From NCBI RefSeq assembly GCF_009727155.1, contig NZ_WNWM01000002.1, positions 2,356,001 to 2,420,000 of the forward strand: a stretch of 64,000 nt of DNA, in the 5' to 3' direction. This document shows positions 58,218 through 64,000 of this stretch, piece by piece. The DNA is from Pseudoduganella dura (GTDB lineage Bacteria > Pseudomonadota > Gammaproteobacteria > Burkholderiales > Burkholderiaceae_D). The notes under the pieces are model-generated. The model worked only from the letters and a program-made list of their open reading frames with translations. It was not told where the DNA came from and made no database searches. The position numbers and the translations under genes were made by a program. How positions within the stretch are numbered: position 1 is the stretch's first letter; each line of letters opens with the position of its first letter.

Positions 58218-58760
58218 CTAGTTCGGGCCCGTGTTGGCACTCCCGTTGCCGCCCGGATGCTTGATGAACGGAACACGCTGGCTTACTTCACGCAGCCGCG
58301 CCCGCATTACCTCCGGCGCCGCCGGGCCCGGTGCGAACACATAATCCTCGTCGCTGATCGCGCGGCCGCTGCGCTTGTCGACCAGGATCTGTTCGGCAGG
58401 CTGCCCGGTTTCCCGGTGCACGACGAGCAGGCTGGCGCCTTCCGGTGCCAGGTGTTCATTCCCCCATCCAACGAATGCCAGCAGTACGGGTTTGAAAGCA
58501 CGGCCCTTTTCCGTAAGCAAATATTCATAACGGGGTGGCCGGGCACTGTACTGCCGTTTTTCCATCAGCCCGCCAGCGACCAGCCCGGCCAGCCGCCGGG
58601 TCAGCATGTTGGGGGCAATCTTCAGGCTTTTTTCAAACTCGTCGAACCGTGACAGCCCGTAGAACGCGTCGCGCAGGATGAGAATGCTCCACCATTCGCC
58701 AACCTTCCCGAGGCTGCGCGCGATCGGGCAAGGCATCTGGCCAAAATCGGTATGTTTCAT
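58218..58760 (-). CDS. HxlR-type transcriptional regulator
   Basis: 180 residues from the ATG at 58760, with GGGAGGAATA before it. HxlR regulators are winged-helix proteins; here CPIARSLGKVGEWWSILILRD has the Cys used for redox or electrophile sensing in many members, and FDEFEKSLKIAPNMLTRRLAGLVAGGL is the recognition region. The C-terminus (about 110-180) is an extra tail. A target gene is usually divergent: the neighbour to the right is a response regulator 261 bases away, with no clear operator seen. Confidence 0.88.
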   Translation of the reverse strand: MKHTDFGQMPCPIARSLGKVGEWWSILILRDAFYGLSRFDEFEKSLKIAPNMLTRRLAGLVAGGLMEKRQYSARPPRYEYLLTEKGRAFKPVLLAFVGWGNEHLAPEGASLLVVHRETGQPAEQILVDKRSGRAISDEDYVFAPGPAAPEVMRARLREVSQRVPFIKHPGGNGSANTGPN

Positions 58761-59021
58761 TATTCCTCCCACTTGTGCACATTAGAAAACGAACGAGCGC
58801 AACAGAGACTACGTTTTACCCTGAAAAGGACCCTCAGAAACTATCGAATAATCACCGACGGGATAAAACAGGCATTTTTTTCGCAATATACTCAACCTTA
58901 TGCACAGAGTGAAACGGCTAACCTTTTGCAAGGTGAGAAAAAATGATCGGAAAGCGCGAAGCACGATAAATTCAATTTAATTCGGCGCATAATACGGCCA
59001 GTCCGAGAGCCACCGCCAATC

Positions 59022-59846
59022 ATGTACCTGACGACCGACGCCACCGTGCGCAATATTCTCATCGTGGACGATTCCGCATTCGAGCAGCGCCTGCTGGCCG
59101 ACCTGCTCAGCGAGATGCCATACCGGGTTTGCGTTGCCTTCAACGGCGCCGAAGGCTACCGCCTCGCGCTGGACCGTCACCCCGACCTGATCCTGCTCGA
59201 CGTGCGCATGCCGGACATGGACGGCTATGCGTGTTGCCGGTTGCTGAAAGCCAACCCTGCCACGCAGGACATTCCGGTGATCTTCGTCAGCGGCACCGAA
59301 TCGGCGGAAGACCGGATCCTGGGGCTGTCGATCGGGGGCGTGGATTTTGTCAGCAAGCCGTTCATGCCGGCCGAACTGGCCGCCCGCATCCATGTCCACC
59401 TGAACCTGGTGCCCCGCCCCGAAGCGGCATCCGCCGCCCTGCCTGCCGCTGTCACTTCCGCCGCCGTTTCCGATCCCGCTCCTGTCCCGGCGTCCCCATC
59501 GGGCGATACCGACGCGGTCACCGTGCGGGCGGCAATGCGGCTGATCCGCGACAACCTGGGTGCGCTGCCGCGCCTGTCGGACATCGCCCGCAACGTGGGC
59601 ACCTACCGCGAAAAGCTGAGCGCCCAGTTCCGCGAACAGACGGGCAAGACGGTATTCGCCTTCGTGCGCGAAGAACGCCTGGCGCGCGGCATGCAATTGC
59701 TGCGCGAAACCGACTTCGACGTGCAGCACATCGCCCAACTGCTGGGCTTTCGCAGCGCCGCCAACTTTGCCGCCGCGTTCCGCTCGCGCATGGGCATCAC
59801 GCCTGGCGCCTACCGCAACGCCATACTGGGCCGGAACGACAACTAG
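59022..59846 (+). CDS. Response regulator with AraC-type DNA-binding domain
   Basis: 274 residues. The receiver domain (about 10-128) has Asp16/Asp17, phospho-acceptor Asp60 (LILLDVRMPDMDG) and Lys112. A Pro/Ala linker (about 130-165) is followed by two helix-turn-helix motifs of the AraC family (about 170-265; ARNVGTYREKLSAQFREQTG and IAQLLGFRSAANFAAAFRSRMG). It should bind target promoters after phosphorylation; no kinase gene is adjacent. The 261 bases before the start are AT-rich and hold the likely promoter. Confidence 0.9.
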   Translation: MYLTTDATVRNILIVDDSAFEQRLLADLLSEMPYRVCVAFNGAEGYRLALDRHPDLILLDVRMPDMDGYACCRLLKANPATQDIPVIFVSGTESAEDRILGLSIGGVDFVSKPFMPAELAARIHVHLNLVPRPEAASAALPAAVTSAAVSDPAPVPASPSGDTDAVTVRAAMRLIRDNLGALPRLSDIARNVGTYREKLSAQFREQTGKTVFAFVREERLARGMQLLRETDFDVQHIAQLLGFRSAANFAAAFRSRMGITPGAYRNAILGRNDN

Positions 59847-59904
59847 ACTTCCTGGTCTAAGCTCAATTGCCGACTGGCAGCCGCCTCGAGGCGCACTGCA
59901 AAGT

Positions 59905-59928
59905 AAACTATACAAAGCGGTCTAGTTT
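59905..59928. promoter_or_regulatory. Candidate BlaI-type operator
   Basis: AAACTA, 12 bases, TAGTTT, a dyad 34 bases before the BlaI-type start codon. BlaI/MecI/CopY repressors bind TACA...TGTA-type dyads; the spacer contains TACA and the next bases include GTGTA. It is in the right position to control the operon. Confidence 0.45.
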
Positions 59929-59961
59929 CGCTATCGTGTAAAAAAGACACGAGGAACCGCG

Positions 59962-60345
59962 ATGACCGCCCCACCCGACATCCCCAAGCCGACCCCCGCC
60001 GAACTGGAACTGCTGCAAGTGCTGTGGCCGCTCGGCTCGGCCACGGCGCGCCAGGTGCACGAAGCGCTGCGCGCTGCCCGTCCCGACCTCGGCCATGGTG
60101 CCGTGCTGCGCCTGATGCAGGTCATGCACGGCAAGGGCCTGCTGATCCGCGACGACAGCCAGCGCTCCCACGTCTATGCCCCGGCGCAGCCGCGCGACGC
60201 CCTGCAGACGAACCTGCTGAAGGACCTGCTGCAGCGCGCCTTCGCCGGCTCGGCCAAGGCCCTGGTGCTGGCGGCGCTGAAAACCGGCATCTCGCGCAAG
60301 GACCGCGAAGAGATCGAACGGATGCTGAAGGAGGAAAAAGAATGA
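59962..60345 (+). CDS. BlaI/MecI/CopY-family repressor
   Basis: 127 residues. The winged helix (about 10-80: PAELELLQVLWPLGSATARQVHEAL, GHGAVLRLMQVMHGKGLLIRD) and dimerisation helix (about 85-125) match the BlaI group. The start ATG follows GAGGAACCGCG. Its stop overlaps the M56 gene start by 4 bases. In this system the membrane peptidase cleaves the repressor after a signal; here the trigger is unknown and no beta-lactamase gene is adjacent. Confidence 0.9.
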   Translation: MTAPPDIPKPTPAELELLQVLWPLGSATARQVHEALRAARPDLGHGAVLRLMQVMHGKGLLIRDDSQRSHVYAPAQPRDALQTNLLKDLLQRAFAGSAKALVLAALKTGISRKDREEIERMLKEEKE

Positions 60346-61667
60346 CGGCCGGCGCAGTGGCGAACATCTCGGCAGTCATCGGCCGGTCCGGCGGCATCGT
60401 GGACGCGCTCGGCTGGACCCTCGTGCACTTTCTATGGCAAGGGGCCGTGGCGGGCCTCGTCACCGCGCTGGTGCTGGCCATGCTGCGCGACGCGCGGCCG
60501 CACCTGCGCTACCTCGCGGCCTGCGCCGGCCTGCTGACCTGCGCGCTGTGGCCGGCCGTCACGCTGGCGCTGCGCCTGCGCGGCGGCGTGGCCGTGGACG
60601 CTGCGCAAGACGTGCAGGCGGCGCAGCTTGCCTTCCAGCTGGGCGCGCACTTTGCCGCGCAGTTGACCGATTCGCTGCAGCGGCACATGGCATGGATCGT
60701 TGCCGCCTGGGCCGCATGCTGCGTGACGCTGCTGGCCCGTACCGCGCTCGGCATGGCGTGGATCGTTCGCGCCGGCCAGCATGGCGCGCGCGATCCGCAC
60801 TGGCAGGCGCAACTGGACAGGCTGGCGCGCGCGATGGGCGTGGCGCGGCGCGTGCGCCTGCGCATCGTGCAACACCTGGCCAGCCCGGTCACCGCCGGCT
60901 GCCGGCACCCGCTCGTACTGGTGCCGGCCAGCCTGCTGACGGGCATGCCGCCGGAGCTGCTGCACGCGCTGCTGGCGCACGAGATGGCGCACATCCGGCG
61001 CCACGATTACCTGGTGAACCTGTTGCAGAACCTGGCCGAGATCCTGCTGTTCTACCACCCCGCCGTGTGGTGGATCTCGCGCCGCATCCGATGCGAACGC
61101 GAGCTGATCGCGGACGATATCGCCGCCGGCCCTGCCGGCGGACCGCGCCGCCTGGCGCAAGCCCTGTCCGAACTGGAAAAAAGCCAGTTCGCCCACCACG
61201 AACCGGCCCTCGCGGCCGATGGAGGAGACTTGATGAACCGTATCGCCCGACTGCTGCACCCCGCCCCGCGGCGCAACCTTCCCGTCGCCGTATCCGCGGC
61301 GCTGGCCGCCGTGCTGCCGGCGCTTGCGCTGGCCGGAGCCTTCGCCACCGGCCAGGCCCAGGCGGGGGACGAGCCCATCGTCGACAGGCCCCAGCAGCGC
61401 GGCGTGGTCGATTTCGCCAGCTGCGCCAAGCCGGTGTGGCCGCAGGCATCGCTGGCCGCGCAGCAGACCGGCACCGTGACGCTGGCGTTCCTGGTCGACG
61501 AACGGGGCGTCGTGCACGACTCGCAGGTGCGCAAGTCGAGCGGCCATCCGGCGCTGGACGAAGCGGCCCGCGAAGGCATCGCCAAATGCAGCTTCCATGC
61601 CGGGCGCCAGGACGGCGCGCCCGTCAAATCCTGGGTCATGCTGCAATACGCGTGGGTCCTCGAATGA
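60342..61667 (+). CDS. M56-family membrane metallopeptidase with TonB-like C-terminal domain
   Basis: 441 residues. The BlaR1/MecR1-type part has several membrane segments (about 24-48, 56-78, 115-140) and the zinc motif HEMAH (213-217) with a Glu ligand near CERELIADD (about 252). It is expected to cleave the BlaI-type repressor. After a further membrane segment (about 312-330) comes a TonB C-terminal-like domain (about 350-441: PVWPQASLAAQQTGTVTLAF, SGHPALDEAAREGIAKCSF) on the periplasmic side, where BlaR1 has a beta-lactam sensor. Overlaps its neighbours by 4 bases on both sides. Confidence 0.9.
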   Translation: MTAGAVANISAVIGRSGGIVDALGWTLVHFLWQGAVAGLVTALVLAMLRDARPHLRYLAACAGLLTCALWPAVTLALRLRGGVAVDAAQDVQAAQLAFQLGAHFAAQLTDSLQRHMAWIVAAWAACCVTLLARTALGMAWIVRAGQHGARDPHWQAQLDRLARAMGVARRVRLRIVQHLASPVTAGCRHPLVLVPASLLTGMPPELLHALLAHEMAHIRRHDYLVNLLQNLAEILLFYHPAVWWISRRIRCERELIADDIAAGPAGGPRRLAQALSELEKSQFAHHEPALAADGGDLMNRIARLLHPAPRRNLPVAVSAALAAVLPALALAGAFATGQAQAGDEPIVDRPQQRGVVDFASCAKPVWPQASLAAQQTGTVTLAFLVDERGVVHDSQVRKSSGHPALDEAAREGIAKCSFHAGRQDGAPVKSWVMLQYAWVLE

Positions 61668-62422
61668 TGCGGCGAATTCTTCCGCTCCTTCTGCCGCTCA
61701 TCCGTCCGTCCATCCGTCCGCTCATCCTGCCGCTGATCCTGGCCATGCCTGCCGCCGGCGCCGGCGCAACCGACCTGCCCGGCTACCCGTTCGTTTCCAC
61801 CGGCGGCAAGGCGCAGATCTGGCTCCAGCCCGACATCGCCGAACTGCGCTTCGATACAGGCGCCCAGCACGCCAGCGCGGAAACCGCCGCCGCGGCGATC
61901 GGCGAGCTGGGCGCCGCGCTGGCGGCCCTGCTGGCCGAGAACGGCGTGGCCGAAAGCGACATCGACAATGGCGAAGTGACAAAGAAGACGGTCAAGCTGA
62001 CCAACCCCGCCGCCGACGGCGCCACCGAAGCCTGGACGCTGGAACGCCGCTACCGCGTGGTGGTGCGCGACCTGGCCCGCTGGCCCGACCTGGCGGCGGC
62101 GTTGATGGCGCGCGACCATGTCGACAGCCTGTCGGTATCCTTCGACCGGACCGACAAGGAACAGGTTACGCGCGAGCTGATGACGCAGGCGGCGCGCGAT
62201 GCGCGCGCCAACGGCACGCTGCTGGCGCAGTCGTTCGGCCGGCAGCTCGGCCCGGCCGTGGCGATCGCGCGCGGCCCGCTGGACAAGGTGGCGCCCGCCA
62301 TCTTCGAAGGCGCCGGCGGCACCCCGCCGGCCGCGCCGCGGCCGGTCACGGCATCGAACTACCGGGCGCCGCCGGCGATCCCGTTCGCGCAATCGGTGAA
62401 CGCGGTGTTCAGGCTGAAGTAG
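61664..62422 (+). CDS. SIMPL-domain (DUF541) exported protein
   Basis: 252 residues. The N-terminus (MMRRILPLLLPLIRPSIRPLI...) is a hydrophobic signal peptide; the body (ISTGGKAQIWLQPDIAELRFDTG-like opening, ERRYRVVVRDLARWPDLAAALM, ALARGPLDKV-like end) matches SIMPL/DUF541, a periplasmic family of unclear function. It is the third gene of the BlaI/M56 operon and overlaps the M56 gene by 4 bases (ATGA). Its stop overlaps the pnuC 3' end on the other strand by 14 bases. Confidence 0.85.
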   Translation: MMRRILPLLLPLIRPSIRPLILPLILAMPAAGAGATDLPGYPFVSTGGKAQIWLQPDIAELRFDTGAQHASAETAAAAIGELGAALAALLAENGVAESDIDNGEVTKKTVKLTNPAADGATEAWTLERRYRVVVRDLARWPDLAAALMARDHVDSLSVSFDRTDKEQVTRELMTQAARDARANGTLLAQSFGRQLGPAVAIARGPLDKVAPAIFEGAGGTPPAAPRPVTASNYRAPPAIPFAQSVNAVFRLK

Positions 62423-62978
62423 CCGCCTTCTTCATCTGCCGGTGCCACCACCACCACGACAGCAGCGCGTTGCACCAGTAAGCCGCGTACAGCACGGCCG
62501 TCAGGTACAGCCCGCGGCTGGCGTACAGCGGCACCGAGATCGTGTTCACCAGCACCCATACCGGCCACGTCTCGATGCGCCGCCCCATCAGCAGGCATTG
62601 CGCGATCACGGAAAAGGCCAGCACGGCCGAGTCGACGAACGGCGCATAGGCGTCGGTGAATTCCCGGAGCATCAGGCCGTAGGCCGCGGTGGCGGCGAGG
62701 CCGGCGAGCGCCATGGCCCCCACCGCCCGGACGCTGGCGGACGTGATCGGCCGCGGCTTGCCGCCGGCGCCGCGCCGCCACTGCACCCAGCCGGCGACAC
62801 AGGTCAGCACGAAGAACACCTGCAGCGCCACATCCGCATACAGCCGCACGCCGTGGAACAGCAGCGCGAACAGCGAGCAGCCGACGATGCCGAGCCACCA
62901 CGAGTGGATATTGTTGCGGCCGGCAAGCACGATGGAGACGGCCATCACGGCATTGGCCGCGATCTCGAGTGGGGACAC
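62409..62978 (-). CDS. pnuC: PnuC-type nicotinamide riboside transporter
   Basis: 189 residues with about seven membrane segments. PnuC proteins move nicotinamide riboside (or related vitamins in other branches) by facilitated diffusion. WWLGIVGCSLFALLFH near the N-terminus and a Trp-rich segment (ETWPVWVLVNTISVPLY) fit the family; the C-terminus is WWWWHRQMKK. No kinase (nadR) gene or thiamine riboswitch is seen next to it, so the substrate is uncertain. The 3' ends of pnuC and the SIMPL gene overlap by 14 bases. Confidence 0.87.
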   Translation of the reverse strand: MSPLEIAANAVMAVSIVLAGRNNIHSWWLGIVGCSLFALLFHGVRLYADVALQVFFVLTCVAGWVQWRRGAGGKPRPITSASVRAVGAMALAGLAATAAYGLMLREFTDAYAPFVDSAVLAFSVIAQCLLMGRRIETWPVWVLVNTISVPLYASRGLYLTAVLYAAYWCNALLSWWWWHRQMKKAATSA

Positions 62979-63054
62979 GTTGCGTTCCTGTCAGGGCGTT
63001 GATCGGCTCATTGTCCCGCAAGCCCGGCAGCGGTGTAAAGGCCGCGTCCGCGGA

Positions 63055-64000
63055 TCACGGGCGCACCATGACCGCCAGCAGGCCGGCCACGTCCGCGCCG
63101 CTGTCCTGCCGCAGCGTGCACGGCTCCAGCGCCCGTACCGCGAAGCCATGGCGGACCGCCACGGCCCGCAGGTAGGGCGCCGCATGGGCATAGCGGCCGG
63201 ACGCACGCAATGCGAACGTGCCTTCCGTGCCGCCGCCATCCCGGTCGAGCGCCTCGACCGAGAACGCGAACACGCCGCCTGCGCGCAATGCCGGCCGCGC
63301 CGCGGCGAATAGCGGATCGAGGTCGCCGAGGTACACCAGCACGTCGGCCGCGGCCAGCACATCCCACTGCCGGCCGTCTTCGTGCAGGAACGGCACGATG
63401 CCGGCGCACGCCAGCGTGTCGTACACCTCCAGCAGCCGGGCCCGTTCCAGCATCGCGGGCGACAGGTCCACGCCTGCCAGGTGCCGCGCGAACGGGCGCA
63501 GCAGCGGGCCGCACAGGCCGGTGCCGCAGCCCAGGTCCAGCACGTCGTTGTCCGCGGCGCGCGGCAAATGCCGTTCCAGCAGCGCCACCAGCAGCCCGGG
63601 GGTACGGTAACGCAGCTCGCCGACCAGGTGGTGGTCGAAGCGCGGCGCATACCCGTCGAATAGCGCGGCCACGTATTCCGGCGGCGATGCCGCCGGCGCA
63701 ACGCCGGCACCCAGCGCGGCCAGCAGATAGTCGACCGTGGCGCCATCTGCACCGGCTTCCCTCGCCTGCCGGTAGGCGGCGATCGCTTCGTCGCGGCGGC
63801 CCAGCGCGCGCAACGTGTTCGCCAGCCCCAGCTGCGCGCGCCCATACGCGGGACGGGCCGCCAGCGCGTTGCGCCAGCTGTCCAGCGCCGCGTCGAGCTC
63901 CCCCGCATGCAGCAGGATGGCGCCACGGCCGCACCATGCTTCGGCATAGCCGGGCCGCAGCTGCAGCGCGCGCCCGAAGCCTTGCAGCGCCTGCGCCGCA
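63055..64000 (-). CDS. TPR-containing class I SAM methyltransferase, 5' end outside window
   Basis: The reading frame is open through the right edge, so the start lies outside. The visible N-terminal part has TPR-like units (ALQLRPGYAEAWCGRGAILL, ALAARPAYGRAQLGLANTLR, then ALGRRDEAIAAYRQAREAG). It continues into a methyltransferase: LDLGCGTGLCGPLLRPF is the SAM-binding motif, with AGVDLSPAMLERA and DVLAAADVLVYLGDL following. The protein ends AGLLAVMVRP. Such TPR-methyltransferase fusions are often annotated as BioC-like or generic; the substrate is unknown. It is 76 bases before pnuC and reads the same way. Confidence 0.85.
   Translation of the reverse strand, partial: AAQALQGFGRALQLRPGYAEAWCGRGAILLHAGELDAALDSWRNALAARPAYGRAQLGLANTLRALGRRDEAIAAYRQAREAGADGATVDYLLAALGAGVAPAASPPEYVAALFDGYAPRFDHHLVGELRYRTPGLLVALLERHLPRAADNDVLDLGCGTGLCGPLLRPFARHLAGVDLSPAMLERARLLEVYDTLACAGIVPFLHEDGRQWDVLAAADVLVYLGDLDPLFAAARPALRAGGVFAFSVEALDRDGGGTEGTFALRASGRYAHAAPYLRAVAVRHGFAVRALEPCTLRQDSGADVAGLLAVMVRP

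Noticed and set aside
58752..58946. Small 64-codon frame between HxlR and the AraC-type regulator
   Set aside because: It overlaps the HxlR start and binding site on the other strand, has no site of its own and a composition like the AT-rich intergenic DNA.

Overview
The window is GC-rich DNA with tight gene packing and many 1- to 8-base start/stop overlaps. The gene content (PhaM-like granule protein, DUF3016, DUF3108 and DUF4142 proteins, a Gram-negative porin, TamA/TamB, MksF/E/B condensin, T6SS genes) points to a betaproteobacterium, most likely Oxalobacteraceae (Massilia/Duganella/Pseudoduganella group). This is inference from protein families; the window has no rRNA or tRNA gene.

Layout. 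1-7.3 kb: part of a type VI secretion locus. A truncated phospholipase D-like effector, vgrG, tssG and tssF read leftward and tssK diverges to the right; the other T6SS core genes are not here. 7.3-13.4 kb: a secreted hydrolase, a TonB-dependent receptor and a three-gene unit (Tat-exported flavin amine oxidase, cytochrome c, exported RidA) that looks like periplasmic amine or amino-acid oxidation with imine clean-up. 13.4-15.9 kb: a lone TnsB/Mu-type transposase homologue that appears to have lost catalytic residues, beside a 47-bp tandem repeat. 15.9-31 kb: DEAD-box helicase with two DbpA-type RNA-binding domains, two hydrolases, a thioesterase, a GGDEF-EAL protein, a PhoX-like protein, a Nei-type glycosylase, an HD-GYP regulator with a facing histidine kinase, and an unknown gene under a near-consensus LexA box. 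31-43.5 kb: porin, queC, tamA-tamB, several unknowns, and a GbsR-type regulator with an SDR39U1 epimerase. 43.5-51.7 kb: an mksF-mksE-mksB condensin operon without a visible JetD/MksG nuclease gene, two tandem DUF3108 genes, phaM. 51.7-64 kb: a kinase and response-regulator-TPR pair, tag-mnmC, OsmC, DUF4142 and HxlR genes, an AraC-type response regulator, a BlaI/M56-TonB/SIMPL operon, pnuC and a TPR-methyltransferase cut by the right edge.

Two genome-wide themes show up. Several families of palindromic REP-like elements sit between genes (13.7, 26.5, 32.3, 40.1 and 48.8 kb). Short tandem repeats with a period of 7 or 14-15 bp sit exactly over gene ends and junctions (15.9, 42.1, 47.2 and 53.4 kb).
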